Shown here piece by piece: positions 8,958 through 18,429 of a stretch of DNA of 64,000 nt (the first letter of the stretch is position 1; each line of letters starts with the position of its first letter). The stretch comes from an uncultured Acidovorax sp. GTDB lineage: Bacteria > Pseudomonadota > Gammaproteobacteria > Burkholderiales > Burkholderiaceae_C. Below the pieces are notes generated by a model. It searched no databases, was not told where the DNA came from, and worked only from the letters and a program-made list of their open reading frames with translations. The position numbers and the translations under genes are program-made. Location of the stretch: the NCBI GenBank assembly GCA_913774955.1, contig CAJYKV010000024.1:310001-374000 (forward strand), written 5' to 3'.

Positions 8958-10136
8958 ATGTCCGTCACTGCCGAATCCCTGCCCTCTTCCACGTCCCGGC
9001 CCCCCCCTGCGCGCCTGCCCGGCGGTCTGCGGTATGTGCAGCCCGACACGCTGCCCGGTCTCACCCGCGTGCTGCGCGGCAAGCACTTCAAGTTCCGCCG
9101 GCCCGACGGGCAGTGGGTGACCGACGAAGAGGAGATCGCCCGCATCCGCAAACTGGCGATCCCGCCGGCCTACACGAACGTCTGGATCTGCCCGCTGCCC
9201 GAAGGCCATCTGCAGGCGACCGGGCTGGACGCGCGCGGCCGCCGCCAGTACCGCTACCACCCCGAGTGGCGGCTGCAGCGGGACGAGGCGAAGTTCGAGC
9301 GCATGCAGGCCTTCGGCCGCGCGCTGCCGCGCATCCGCGCGCGGGTGGCGCGCGACCTGAAGCCCCGCCGCGGCGAGCCCGCCCTCTCGCGCACCGTGGT
9401 GCTCGCCACAATTGTGCGGCTGCTGGACACCACGTTCATGCGCGTGGGCAACGAGGAATACGCCGCGGCCAACCGCTCCTACGGCCTCACCACGCTGCGC
9501 AACCGCCACGCCGGCGTGCGCGGCAGCCGGCTCACGCTGCGCTTCCGCGGCAAGAGCGGCGTGGAGCAGCAGGCCACGCTGGAAGATCCGCGCGTGGCGC
9601 GCGTGGTGCGCCGCTGCCAGCAGTTGCCGGGACAGGAGCTGTTCCAGTACGAGGATGAGGACGGCACGCGGCACACGGTCGGCTCCAGCGACGTGAACGA
9701 CTACCTCCACGAGATCGCCAACGGGCGCCGCAAGGACAGTGGAGTTGATGGCGGCGATGGCGAGGGCATGCGCTTCACCGCCAAGGATTTCCGCACCTGG
9801 CACGGCACCGCCCAGGCGCTGGAGCTCACGCGCATCGCCTGCACCCAGCCCGAGGGCGCGCCCGTCTCCACCGCGAAACACATCCTCGCCGAAGTGGCGC
9901 GCCAGCTCGGCAACACGCCGGCGGTGTGCAAGAAGTCGTACATCCACCCCGCGGTGCTGGAGCTGGGCTCACGGCTCGCCTCGGACGCGGGGCCCGACAT
10001 GCAGGCGGTCTGGGAACGCATCGGCGAGCGCAGCACCGGCGCGGGCGGCCGCGGCCTCAGCGCGGTCGAGCGCCGGCTGATGGCCTTCCTCAAGGACACG
10101 GCGCGGGCGCGCAAGCGCACGGCCCGCAAGTCCTAG
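8958..10136 (+). CDS. DNA topoisomerase IB
   Basis: Eukaryotic/viral-type topoisomerase IB (392 aa from the ATG at 8958; an ATG at 8928 or GTG at 8925 in the same frame would add about ten residues, and neither choice has a clear ribosome site). It nicks and religates one strand to relax supercoils through a 3'-phosphotyrosine. Visible signatures are the N-terminal RVLRGKHFKFRRPDG, the core KDFRTWHGT, and the nucleophile tyrosine in CKKSYIHPAVLE near the C-terminus. Basic tail (RKRTARKS) fits DNA binding. Bacterial members are scattered and generally accessory to topoisomerase I and gyrase. Convergent with fumC. Confidence 0.9.
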   Translation: MSVTAESLPSSTSRPPPARLPGGLRYVQPDTLPGLTRVLRGKHFKFRRPDGQWVTDEEEIARIRKLAIPPAYTNVWICPLPEGHLQATGLDARGRRQYRYHPEWRLQRDEAKFERMQAFGRALPRIRARVARDLKPRRGEPALSRTVVLATIVRLLDTTFMRVGNEEYAAANRSYGLTTLRNRHAGVRGSRLTLRFRGKSGVEQQATLEDPRVARVVRRCQQLPGQELFQYEDEDGTRHTVGSSDVNDYLHEIANGRRKDSGVDGGDGEGMRFTAKDFRTWHGTAQALELTRIACTQPEGAPVSTAKHILAEVARQLGNTPAVCKKSYIHPAVLELGSRLASDAGPDMQAVWERIGERSTGAGGRGLSAVERRLMAFLKDTARARKRTARKS

Positions 10137-10155
10137 GCCGCGCGCGGCTGGGACC

Positions 10156-11541
10156 TCAGCGCCCCACCATGTGGCCCGGCACCACCCACTGGTCGAACTG
10201 CTCGCCCGTGAGGTGGCCCGACGCCACGGCCGCTTCGCGCAGCGAGGTGCCTTCCTTGTGCGCCTTCTTGGCGATGAAGGCCGCCTTGTCGTAGCCGATG
10301 TGCGTGTTGAGCGCGGTCACCAGCATCAGGGAGCGGTCCACCAGCTCGCCGATGCGCTCGCGGTTCGGCTCGATGCCCACGGCGCAGTGGTCGTTGAAAC
10401 TCACCATGCCGTCGGCCAGCAGGCGCACGCTCTGCAGGAAGTTGTGCGCCACCATCGGGCGGAACACGTTCAGCTCGAAATTGCCCGAGGCGCCTCCGAA
10501 GTTGATCGCCACGTCGTTGCCGAACACCTGCGCGGCCAGCATCGTCACCGCCTCGCTCTGCGTGGGATTCACCTTGCCGGGCATGATCGAGGAGCCGGGC
10601 TCGTTCTCGGGAATGGTGAGTTCGCCGATGCCGCTGCGCGGGCCGCTGGCGAGCCAGCGCACGTCGTTGGCGATCTTCATCATGCTGGCGGCCAGCGTCT
10701 TCAGCGCCCCGTGCGCATGCACCAGCGCATCGACGGAAGCCAGCGCCTCGAACTTGTTGGGCGCGGTGACGAAGGGCAGTCCGGTGAGCTCGGCCAGTTC
10801 CTTCGCCACGCCTTCCGCGTAGCCCTTGGGCGCGTTCAGGCCCGTGCCCACCGCGGTGCCGCCCAGCGCCAGTTCGCACAGGTGCGGCAGCGCGTCGCGC
10901 ACGTGGCGCTCGCCGTGGCGCAGCTGCGCCACCCAGCCGGAGATCTCCTGGCCCAGGGTGAGCGGCGTGGCATCCTGCAGATGGGTGCGGCCGATCTTCA
11001 CGATGCCGTCGAAATCCGCCGCCTTCTTCTCCAGCGTGGCGCGGAGCTTGGCGATGGCCGGCAGCAGCCGGTGCGTGAGCGATTCCACCGCCGCCACGTG
11101 CATCGCGGTGGGAAACACGTCGTTGCTCGACTGGCTGCGGTTCACGTCGTCGTTGGGATGCACGAGCCGGCCCTCGCCACGCTCGCCGCCGAGGATTTCG
11201 CTCGCGCGGTTGGCGAGCACCTCGTTCATGTTCATGTTGGTCTGCGTGCCGGAACCGGTCTGCCACACCACGAGCGGGAACTCGGTCGGATGCCGGCCCG
11301 CGATCACCTCGTCGGCGGCGGCCACGATGGCCTCGGTCTTCTTCGCGTCCTGCAGGCCCAGGGCGTGGTTCACGCGGGCGGACGCGCGCTTGACCTGCGC
11401 GAGCGCGCGCAGGATCTCCAGCGGCTGGCGCTCGCCGGAGATGTCGAAGTTCTGCAGGGAGCGCTGCGTCTGCGCGCCCCAGAGCTGGTGGGCGGGGACC
11501 TCGATGGGGCCGAAGGTATCGCGTTCCGTACGGGTGGTCAT
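10156..11541 (-). CDS. fumC: FumC, class II fumarate hydratase
   Basis: Iron-independent, heat-stable fumarase of the TCA cycle, converting fumarate to L-malate (461 aa). The ATG at 11541 gives the normal start [16 protein letters not shown]; an upstream in-frame extension lacks family character. Signature motifs include [13 protein letters not shown] and the active-site loop [13 protein letters not shown]. The length matches E. coli FumC. A Fur-box-like sequence lies about 95 bp upstream, overlapping where a promoter could sit (TATGCT at 11620-11625, read on the minus strand). That fits the known use of FumC when iron is short. A second, iron-sulfur fumarase is encoded 2.5 kb away. Confidence 0.95.
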   Translation of the reverse strand: MTTRTERDTFGPIEVPAHQLWGAQTQRSLQNFDISGERQPLEILRALAQVKRASARVNHALGLQDAKKTEAIVAAADEVIAGRHPTEFPLVVWQTGSGTQTNMNMNEVLANRASEILGGERGEGRLVHPNDDVNRSQSSNDVFPTAMHVAAVESLTHRLLPAIAKLRATLEKKAADFDGIVKIGRTHLQDATPLTLGQEISGWVAQLRHGERHVRDALPHLCELALGGTAVGTGLNAPKGYAEGVAKELAELTGLPFVTAPNKFEALASVDALVHAHGALKTLAASMMKIANDVRWLASGPRSGIGELTIPENEPGSSIMPGKVNPTQSEAVTMLAAQVFGNDVAINFGGASGNFELNVFRPMVAHNFLQSVRLLADGMVSFNDHCAVGIEPNRERIGELVDRSLMLVTALNTHIGYDKAAFIAKKAHKEGTSLREAAVASGHLTGEQFDQWVVPGHMVGR

Positions 11542-11632
11542 GTGGAATTCCGATGGATGGGAAAAGCGCGCAGGTCCCGGCACGGGCACCGGACAACGGC
11601 CTGCGGCAGCGAGCCTGCCAGCATACGCCAGC

Positions 11633-11651
11633 AGGAACGATTCTCATCCCG
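11633..11651. promoter_or_regulatory. Fur-box-like sequence between fumC and the GGDEF/EAL gene
   Basis: AGGAACGATTCTCATCCCG contains GAACGATTCTCAT, one base away from the GAATGATTCTCAT core seen in many proteobacterial Fur sites. The left arm of the palindrome is poor. The position, about 95 bp before fumC and 42 bp before the divergent gene, suits a repressor site. Prediction by eye only. Confidence 0.4.
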
Positions 11652-11692
11652 GCGCACAGTGCAAACCCGCGGACCCGCAAGGGAAGTAACGA

Positions 11693-13969
11693 ATGGATAC
11701 ACTTCGCCCCGGTCCAGCATGCGGCCCGCCCTTTTTTCCGTCCATGTCGTTTCATTCCCTGCCCGACGCCGCGGCATTCATGCCCTCGCGCCACGACCCG
11801 CTGGTGGTGGCTGCTTCGTTCGCGATCGCGGTGCTGTCCAGCTATGTCACGCTGGATCTGGCGCGCCGCGTGCATGCGTCGCAGCGCCCTATCGGGTCGA
11901 TCTGGTGGGCCGCGGGCTCGGTGGTGATGGGCACGGGCATCTGGGCCATGCACTTCCTGGGCATGCAGGCATTCGAGCTGCCGGTGGCCCTGGGGTTCAC
12001 CGGCGGGCTCACCCTGCTGTCGTGGCTCGCGGCGGTGGCGGCGTCAGCGATGGCGCTCGGGCTCGCGAGCGTGCCGCGTGTCGGCCGCTGGCACATCCTG
12101 TTCGGGGCGGCCTTCATGGGCGCGGGCATCAGCGGCATGCACTACATCGGCATGCGCGCAATGAAGATGTCGATCGACATCGCCTGGGATCCGGTCCTGG
12201 TGGTGCTGTCGATCGCCATCGCGGTGATCGCTTCCGCCACGGCCCTGCTCATCTTCCGCTGGCTGATCCACCTGCGGCAGGACCGGCGGCGGGCGTGGTA
12301 CCAAGCCGTGGCCGCGCTGGTCATGGGCGTCGCCATCTGCGGCATGCATTACACGGGCATGGCCGCGGCCTCGTTCCCGGAAGGCGCGGTCTGCCTGAGC
12401 GCCGGGGGGCTGGGCGGTGCGGGCCTCACGGCCATGGTCGTGCTCTCCACCGGCATGCTGCTGCTGAGCACCCTGTTCACCTCCGTGCTGGACGCGCGCC
12501 TGCAGAGCACCGCGCGCCAGCTCAATGCCTCGCTGCAGGAGAGCAACGCCCGCCTCACGGCCGCCAACGCCCAGTTGCAGAAACAGGCGTTCGCCGATCC
12601 GCTCACCCTGCTGCCCAACCGGCTGCTGTTCGAAGACCGGCTCTCCCACGCGCTGCGGCTGCTGGACCGCAGCCGGCAGCGGGGTGCAGGCCCGCGGCTG
12701 GCCGTGATGTTCGTGGACCTGGACGGCTTCAAGCCCATCAACGACTCCTTCGGACACGCGGCCGGCGACGCGATCCTGCGCAGCGCCGCCGAGCGCCTGC
12801 GCCTGCAGGCGCGCGACAGCGACACGGTGGCGCGGGTGGGCGGGGACGAGTTCCTGATCCTGCTGGAGAACCTGGACGGTCCGGCCGACTGCCTGGCCGT
12901 GGCGCACCGGCTGCTCCACGCCCTGGGCCAGCCGTTCGAGGCGGCCGGCAAGACCGTGCAGATCGCCTGCTCCATCGGCATCGTGGTGTACCCCGACCAT
13001 GGCGAGCGCGACAAGCTCGTCGCCAATGCCGATGCCGCCATGTACGCCGCCAAGCGCGCCGGCGGCAACCGCTATGCGCTGTTCGAATCGCACATGGATT
13101 CCGACGCCACCGCCCAGCTGTCGCTGCAGCAGGACCTGCGCCAGGCGATCGCGCGCGGCGAACTGGCGCTGCACTACCAGCCGAAGATCGACGCCCGGCG
13201 CGGCCGCATCAACGGCGTGGAAGCCCTGCTGCGCTGGCGGCACCCCGAGCGCGGCAATGTCAGCCCCGGGGAATTCATCCCGGTGGCCGAGCGCTTCGGG
13301 CTCATCGCGCAGCTCGGCAACTGGGTGATCGAGGAGGCCTGCCGGCAGATGGCGGCATGGAACTGGGACGGTCTGCGCATGCGCGTGGCGATCAATCTCT
13401 CGGCCTACCAGCTGCGCGAAAGCGGCCTGGCAGAACGCATCCGCGACGCGCTGCAGCGGCATGGCGTGCCGGCCTCCCACCTGCTGTGCGAGATCACCGA
13501 ATCGGTCGCGATGGAAGACACGCGCGCCACCCAGCGCACCATCGAGGAACTCGGGCGCATCGGCGTGTACCTGTCGATCGACGACTTCGGCACCGGCTAC
13601 TCGAGCCTGCACTACCTGCGCAGCCTGCCCGCGCGCCAGCTCAAGATCGACCGCAGCTTCGTGCGCGACCTGGAGGAGCAGGAGGACGCCCGCGCGGTGG
13701 TGGACGCGGTGGTGCGGCTCGCGCACGCGCTGGGCCTGCGCGTGGTGGCCGAGGGCGTGGAGACGGCGGGGCAGCGCGACATCCTCGCGGCCATGCACTG
13801 CGACGAGCTGCAGGGCTTTTTCTTCGCCCGGCCCATGCCGGCCGACGCCCTGCTCGCCTGGGCCGGCGGCGACAAGCCCGCGGGCGCGGCGGATTTCAGC
13901 CCGTCCATGATCGGCAGCTACGCCGAGCTCTCCGGGACGCCCCAGCCCTCCGGGGCCGCGCCGGCCTGA
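11693..13969 (+). CDS. MHYT-sensor diguanylate cyclase/phosphodiesterase (GGDEF-EAL)
   Basis: A 758-aa membrane c-di-GMP enzyme. The start at 11693 has GGGAAG six bases upstream; a later ATG at 11744 is possible. The N-terminal part has about seven membrane segments with three MHYT-type repeats (WAMHFLGM, GMHYIGM, GMHYTGM), proposed to bind metal and sense small gases or redox state. A coiled linker leads to a GGDEF domain with an intact VGGDEF site and then an EAL domain with EALLRW, the DDFGTGYSSL loop and a conserved EGVE. Both catalytic sites look complete, so net activity cannot be told from sequence. It lies between the two fumarase genes. Confidence 0.93.
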   Translation: MDTLRPGPACGPPFFPSMSFHSLPDAAAFMPSRHDPLVVAASFAIAVLSSYVTLDLARRVHASQRPIGSIWWAAGSVVMGTGIWAMHFLGMQAFELPVALGFTGGLTLLSWLAAVAASAMALGLASVPRVGRWHILFGAAFMGAGISGMHYIGMRAMKMSIDIAWDPVLVVLSIAIAVIASATALLIFRWLIHLRQDRRRAWYQAVAALVMGVAICGMHYTGMAAASFPEGAVCLSAGGLGGAGLTAMVVLSTGMLLLSTLFTSVLDARLQSTARQLNASLQESNARLTAANAQLQKQAFADPLTLLPNRLLFEDRLSHALRLLDRSRQRGAGPRLAVMFVDLDGFKPINDSFGHAAGDAILRSAAERLRLQARDSDTVARVGGDEFLILLENLDGPADCLAVAHRLLHALGQPFEAAGKTVQIACSIGIVVYPDHGERDKLVANADAAMYAAKRAGGNRYALFESHMDSDATAQLSLQQDLRQAIARGELALHYQPKIDARRGRINGVEALLRWRHPERGNVSPGEFIPVAERFGLIAQLGNWVIEEACRQMAAWNWDGLRMRVAINLSAYQLRESGLAERIRDALQRHGVPASHLLCEITESVAMEDTRATQRTIEELGRIGVYLSIDDFGTGYSSLHYLRSLPARQLKIDRSFVRDLEEQEDARAVVDAVVRLAHALGLRVVAEGVETAGQRDILAAMHCDELQGFFFARPMPADALLAWAGGDKPAGAADFSPSMIGSYAELSGTPQPSGAAPA

Positions 13970-14009
13970 GGCGCCGCGCGGCCCACGAGCGCCGCTGCGG
14001 GCGCGGCGC

Positions 14010-14015
14010 GATAAT
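14010..14015 (+). promoter_or_regulatory. Possible -10 element of fumA
   Basis: GATAAT occurs 38 bp before the fumA start, just after a GC-rich hairpin (GCGCCGC/GCGGCGC, 13989-14009) that could end the upstream gene. No convincing -35 is visible. Confidence 0.3.
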
Positions 14016-14052
14016 CGGGGGCGTCAGTTCTTCCACAACAAGCTCCCCCACC

Positions 14053-15612
14053 ATGACCACGACCATCCGGTACCACGACCTCGTGGAATCCGTTGCTGCG
14101 TCCCTGCAGTACATCAGCTACTACCATCCCGCCGACTTCATCGCCCACCTCGCGCGTGCCTACGAACGCGAGCAGAGCCCGGCCGCCAAGGACGCGATGG
14201 CGCAGATCCTCACCAACAGCAAGATGAGCGCCACCGGCCAGCGCCCGATCTGCCAGGACACCGGCATCGTCAACGTCTTCCTGAAGATCGGCATGGACGT
14301 GCGCTGGGAAGGCTTCCCCGCCGGCCAGGGGCTGGAAGACGCCATCAACGAGGGCGTGCGCCGCGGCTACAACCACCCGGACAACACGCTGCGCGCGAGC
14401 GTCGTGGCCGATCCCCAGTTCCTGCGCAAGAACACCAAGGACAACACCCCCGCCGTGATCTTCACGCAGATCGTGCCGGGCAGCACCGTGGACATCACCG
14501 TCGCGGCCAAGGGCGGCGGCAGCGAGAACAAGTCCAAGATGGTCATGATGAACCCCAGCGACAACCTGGTCGACTGGGTGCTCAAGACCGTGCCGACCAT
14601 GGGCGCCGGCTGGTGCCCGCCGGGCATGCTGGGCATCGGCATCGGCGGCACGGCGGAAAAGGCCGTGCTGCTCGCCAAGGAAAGCCTGATGGACGATCTG
14701 AACATGTACGAGCTGCAGGCCAAGGCCGCGCGCGGCGAGAAGCTCGACCAGGTCGAGGAACTGCGCCTGGAGCTGTTCGACAAGGTCAACGCCCTGGGCA
14801 TCGGCGCGCAGGGCCTGGGCGGCCTGACGACCGTGCTGGACATCAAGATCAAGATGTACCCCACGCACGCGGCCTCCAAGCCCGTGGCCATGATCCCCAA
14901 CTGCGCCGCCACGCGCCACGCGCACTTCGTGCTGGACGGCTCCGGCCCCGTGTACCTGGAGGCCCCGTCGCTGGACCTGTGGCCGAAGATCGACTGGGCG
15001 CCCGACTACAACAAGAGCCGCCGCGTCAACCTCGACACGCTCACGCGCGAAGAGGTCGCCAGCTGGAAGCCCGGCGACACGCTGCTGCTGAACGGCAAGA
15101 TGCTCACCGGCCGCGACGCCGCGCACAAGCGCATCCAGGACATGCTGGCCAAGGGCGAGCCCCTGCCGGTCGATTTCGCCAACCGCGTCATCTACTACGT
15201 GGGCCCGGTCGATCCGGTCAAGGACGAAGCCGTCGGCCCCGCCGGCCCGACCACGGCCACGCGCATGGACAAGTTCACCGAGATGATGCTGGCCGAAACC
15301 GGCCTGATCGCGATGATCGGCAAGTCCGAGCGCGGCCCGGTCGCCATCGAGGCGATCAAGAAGCACCAGTCGGCCTACCTGATGGCCGTGGGTGGCGCCG
15401 CCTACCTCGTCAGCAAGGCGATCAAGACCGCGAAGGTGGTCGGCTTCGAAGACCTGGGCATGGAAGCGATCTACGAATTCGACGTGGTGGACATGCCCGT
15501 CACCGTGGCCGTGGATGCCGGCGGCACCAGCAAGCACATCACCGGCCCGGCCGAATGGAGCCAGCGCATCGCCACCGGCGAGTTCAAGTCGATCGGCCTC
15601 GTGGCCGCCTGA
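14053..15612 (+). CDS. fumA: Class I fumarate hydratase (4Fe-4S)
   Basis: Oxygen-sensitive iron-sulfur fumarase (519 aa, start MTTTIRYHDLVESVAASLQY). Conserved segments include GQRPICQDTGIVNVFL with one cluster cysteine, AKGGGSENKSKMVMM, the PPGMLGIGIGG loop, and the C-terminal half with GPTTATRMDKFTEMML and IGKSERGP. It performs the same TCA reaction as FumC but needs a 4Fe-4S cluster, so it is the usual enzyme when iron is plentiful. A hairpin with a T run follows 44 bp after the stop. The class could also be annotated fumB; the assignment as fumarase rather than tartrate dehydratase rests on overall resemblance. Confidence 0.92.
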   Translation: MTTTIRYHDLVESVAASLQYISYYHPADFIAHLARAYEREQSPAAKDAMAQILTNSKMSATGQRPICQDTGIVNVFLKIGMDVRWEGFPAGQGLEDAINEGVRRGYNHPDNTLRASVVADPQFLRKNTKDNTPAVIFTQIVPGSTVDITVAAKGGGSENKSKMVMMNPSDNLVDWVLKTVPTMGAGWCPPGMLGIGIGGTAEKAVLLAKESLMDDLNMYELQAKAARGEKLDQVEELRLELFDKVNALGIGAQGLGGLTTVLDIKIKMYPTHAASKPVAMIPNCAATRHAHFVLDGSGPVYLEAPSLDLWPKIDWAPDYNKSRRVNLDTLTREEVASWKPGDTLLLNGKMLTGRDAAHKRIQDMLAKGEPLPVDFANRVIYYVGPVDPVKDEAVGPAGPTTATRMDKFTEMMLAETGLIAMIGKSERGPVAIEAIKKHQSAYLMAVGGAAYLVSKAIKTAKVVGFEDLGMEAIYEFDVVDMPVTVAVDAGGTSKHITGPAEWSQRIATGEFKSIGLVAA

Positions 15613-15655
15613 CACCGCGCGAGCGCCACGGCGCGCTCTGCACTACGATCCGAGG

Positions 15656-15691
15656 CTTGCGGCGCTCTTACAGGGTGCCGCAGGCCTTTTT
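15656..15691 (+). terminator. Hairpin with T run between fumA and murI
   Basis: CTTGCGGC pairs with GCCGCAGG (one G-T pair) around a 12-base loop, and CCTTTTT follows. It fits a terminator for fumA, though a possible -10 (TACGAT, about 15643) just before it means it could also lie in the murI leader. Confidence 0.5.
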
Positions 15692-15712
15692 CTCATCCAC
15701 ATCCCTTCCGAC

Positions 15713-16609
15713 ATGACCTCCGCCACGCAGCGCCCCATCGGCGTGTTCGACAGCGGCGTCGGCGGCCTGAGCGTGCTGCGCGCGCTGCGCGCCGAACTGC
15801 CGCACGAGCATTTCGTCTACCTGGCCGACAGCGCGCATGCGCCCTATGGTGAACGCGGCGACGCCTACGTGGCGGAACGCACCCACGCCATCACCGGCTA
15901 CCTGCAGCGCACGCACGGCATCAAGGCCCTGGTGGTGGCCTGCAACACCGCGACCGCCGCGGCCATCCATGAAGTGCGGGCCCGGCACGCCGGCCTGCCG
16001 CTGGTCGGCGTGGAGCCGGCCCTCAAGCCCGCGCTGGCGCTCACGCGCACCGGCCGCGTGGGCGTGATCGCGACGCGGGGCACGCTCGCGAGCGCCAAGT
16101 TCCAGCGGCTGCTCGCCTCCGTGCAGGGCGGGGTCGCCTTCGCGGTGCAGCCATGCGACGGGCTGGCCCATGCGATCGAACGCAGCACCGCCGACACCCA
16201 TCCAGGCGACCCCGCCACCGCCGAGATCCGTGCGCTCTGCGAGCGCTACACCGCGGCGCTCGGCCCCTTCGGCACCGCGCCCGGCGAGATCGACACGCTC
16301 GTGCTCGGCTGCACCCACTACGTGTTCGCCGAGGCCGCGCTGCGCACGCACACCGGCCCGCAGGTGCGCCTGGTGGAAACGGGCGAGCCGGTGGCGCGCC
16401 AGACCCGCCGGTTGCTCGAAGCGGCGGGCCTGCTGTCCACGGCGGATGGCCCGCTGTCCGCGGGCACGGCCCGCCTCTTCACGACGGGCGCCCTGCCCCT
16501 GCTGCAGGCAGCGGCCCACCGCTGGCTCCAGCTGCCCGCATCGGCCTGCGCACTGGTCGACGTGCCCCGGGAGGATGCCGCGGCGGCATCGCGGGAGACG
16601 GGCACGTAG
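15713..16609 (+). CDS. murI: MurI, glutamate racemase
   Basis: Cofactor-independent racemase making D-glutamate for peptidoglycan (298 aa). Catalytic residues are clear: the aspartate/serine motif GVFDSGVGGLSV, the first cysteine in VVACNTATAAA, and the second cysteine in LGCTHY. Length is slightly above the family norm because of a C-terminal Ala-rich extension ending at ETGT. The gene stands alone, 100 bp after fumA and 232 bp before paoA. That following gap holds no recognisable gene. Confidence 0.95.
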   Translation: MTSATQRPIGVFDSGVGGLSVLRALRAELPHEHFVYLADSAHAPYGERGDAYVAERTHAITGYLQRTHGIKALVVACNTATAAAIHEVRARHAGLPLVGVEPALKPALALTRTGRVGVIATRGTLASAKFQRLLASVQGGVAFAVQPCDGLAHAIERSTADTHPGDPATAEIRALCERYTAALGPFGTAPGEIDTLVLGCTHYVFAEAALRTHTGPQVRLVETGEPVARQTRRLLEAAGLLSTADGPLSAGTARLFTTGALPLLQAAAHRWLQLPASACALVDVPREDAAAASRETGT

Positions 16610-16841
16610 AGCGGCGGCTCCAGAGAGAAGCCGGACTTTCCTCTTCCGTTCCGGGTGTTCGCTTCGCCACAGCTGCCGGCAGGAGCAGCGGGCACGGCCA
16701 GCGGACGCGGCCGGGCCCACGGCGGTTTCAGCGGATGGCCTACACGGCTCGGCCGCGAGGTCGCCGACGCTCTGCCACTGGGCGCGTGCCGTGCGCATGC
16801 AGCCCTTCCCCGGCATTGCGACAACACCCCACGGAACCACG

Positions 16842-17477
16842 ATGGAAACCAACGCCCAGTTCCCCCTCTCGCGGCGCGATCTGCTGATCGTCAGCGCCTC
16901 TTCGGCTGCGGCTTCCGCCGTGCCGGTTTCTGCTGCCACCCCGCCGGATGCGATCCCGGCCCCGGTCCGTGCCCCCGTCCGCCTCAACGTGAACGGGTCC
17001 GCGCACGATCTCGACCTGGACACCCGCACCACCCTGCTGGACGCGCTGCGTGAGCACCTGCACCTGAACGGCACCAAGAAAGGCTGCGACCACGGCCAGT
17101 GCGGCGCCTGCACGGTGCTGGTGGACGGACGCCGCGTGGTGTCGTGCCTGAGCCTCGCGGTGATGCACCAGGGCGCCAAGGTAACCACGATCGAAGGCCT
17201 GGGCACGCCCGCCGCGCCGCATCCGCTGCAGACGGCCTTCGTCCAGCACGACGGCTACCAGTGCGGCTACTGCACCCCGGGGCAGATCTGCTCGGCGGTC
17301 GGCGCCCTCGACGAACTGCGCCGCGGCGCGCCGAGCCATGTCAGCGCGGACATCGTCGCCCAGCCCCTGCTGTCGGCCGAGGAACTGCGCGAGCGCATGA
17401 GCGGCAACCTCTGCCGCTGCGGCGCCTATTCCAACATCGTGGACGCGATCACCGAAGTGGCGGAGGCCAAGGCATGA
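16842..17477 (+). CDS. paoA: PaoA-like periplasmic aldehyde oxidoreductase, 2Fe-2S subunit
   Basis: Small iron-sulfur subunit of a xanthine-oxidase-family enzyme (211 aa). The chosen start [20 protein letters not shown] gives a twin-arginine signal (SRRDLL plus hydrophobic Ala/Ser stretch to about residue 32), as in E. coli PaoA (YagT). The mature part has the plant-type ferredoxin set [11 protein letters not shown] and SCL, then the second cluster set [10 protein letters not shown] and CRCGAY. It shuttles electrons from the molybdenum site to FAD. A 4-bp overlap with paoB shows coupling. Identification with Pao rather than other Mo-hydroxylases rests on the Tat signal and the paoB iron-sulfur loop. 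Confidence 0.88.
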   Translation: METNAQFPLSRRDLLIVSASSAAASAVPVSAATPPDAIPAPVRAPVRLNVNGSAHDLDLDTRTTLLDALREHLHLNGTKKGCDHGQCGACTVLVDGRRVVSCLSLAVMHQGAKVTTIEGLGTPAAPHPLQTAFVQHDGYQCGYCTPGQICSAVGALDELRRGAPSHVSADIVAQPLLSAEELRERMSGNLCRCGAYSNIVDAITEVAEAKA

Positions 17478-18424
17478 AACCCTTCAGCTACGAACGCGTG
17501 AGCACGCCCGCGCAGGCCGCGGCCGCCGTCGCCGCCAAGCCGGGCGCCAAGTTCATCGCCGGCGGCACCAACCTGCTGGACCTGATGAAACTGCAGATCG
17601 AGGCGCCCGCCCATCTGGTGGACGTCAACGGCATCGGCATGGACACCGTGGAGCCCACGCCGCAGGGCGGCCTGCGCATCGGCGCCCTGGTGCGCAACAG
17701 CGACCTGGCGGCCCACCCACGCGTGCGCCGCGACTACGGCGTGCTCACGCGGGCCCTGGTAGCGGGCGCCTCGGGCCAGTTGCGCAACATGGCCACCACC
17801 GGCGGCAACCTGCTGCAGCGCACGCGCTGCCCCTATTTCTACGACACCAACACGCCCTGCAACAAGCGCCAGCCGGGCAGCGGCTGCTCCGCCCTCGGCG
17901 GTTTCAGCCGCCAGCTCGCGGTGATCGGCGGCAGCGCGGAGTGCATCGCCACCCATCCGAGCGACATGGCGGTGGCGATGCGCGTGCTCGATGCCTCGGT
18001 GGAAACCGTGCGCGCCGATGGCGCCACGCGCGTCATCCCCATCGCCGACTTCCACCGGCTGCCGGGCAGCACCCCGCACATCGAAACCGAGCTGCAGCCC
18101 GGCGAACTGATCACCGCGGTCACGCTGCCCGCGCCGGTGGGCGGCACCCATGTGTACCGCAAGGTGCGCGACCGTGCTTCCTACGCCTTCGCGCTCGTCT
18201 CGGTCGCGGCGATCGTTCAGCGAGACGGCACGGGCCGCGTGGCCCTCGGCGGCGTGGCGCCCCGGCCGTGGCGCGTCGAAGCCGCCGAGGCCGCCCTGCC
18301 CCAGGGCGCCCAGGCCGTGGCCGAACGGCTGCTGGCCGGCGCCCGGCCCACGCACGAGAACGCTTTCAAACTGCCCCTGGCCGAGCGCACGCTGGCCGCA
18401 GCCCTTTCCCAGGCCCGGAGCTGA
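17474..18424 (+). CDS. paoB: PaoB-like FAD-binding subunit
   Basis: Middle subunit (316 aa) of the molybdenum aldehyde oxidoreductase. FAD-binding motifs are [14 protein letters not shown] near residue 30 and the [13 protein letters not shown] loop near 110. The following cysteine-rich loop ([20 protein letters not shown]) corresponds to the extra 4Fe-4S cluster known in E. coli PaoB, which most family members lack. The C-terminal CO-dehydrogenase flavoprotein domain is present. It overlaps paoA by 4 bp and precedes paoC by 5 bp. Confidence 0.88.
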   Translation: MKPFSYERVSTPAQAAAAVAAKPGAKFIAGGTNLLDLMKLQIEAPAHLVDVNGIGMDTVEPTPQGGLRIGALVRNSDLAAHPRVRRDYGVLTRALVAGASGQLRNMATTGGNLLQRTRCPYFYDTNTPCNKRQPGSGCSALGGFSRQLAVIGGSAECIATHPSDMAVAMRVLDASVETVRADGATRVIPIADFHRLPGSTPHIETELQPGELITAVTLPAPVGGTHVYRKVRDRASYAFALVSVAAIVQRDGTGRVALGGVAPRPWRVEAAEAALPQGAQAVAERLLAGARPTHENAFKLPLAERTLAAALSQARS

Positions 18425-18429
18425 CCGCC

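Noticed and set aside
16631-16643. GAGGAAAGTCCGG on the minus strand, identical to part of the conserved 5' region of RNase P RNA
   Set aside because: The rest of an RNase P RNA would have to run into the murI coding region, and no other conserved block or pairing is seen there. It is most likely chance.
16610-16841. 232-bp gap before paoA considered as a molybdenum-cofactor riboswitch
   Set aside because: No conserved aptamer pattern or terminator/anti-terminator pair could be seen, and such switches are not expected in this group.
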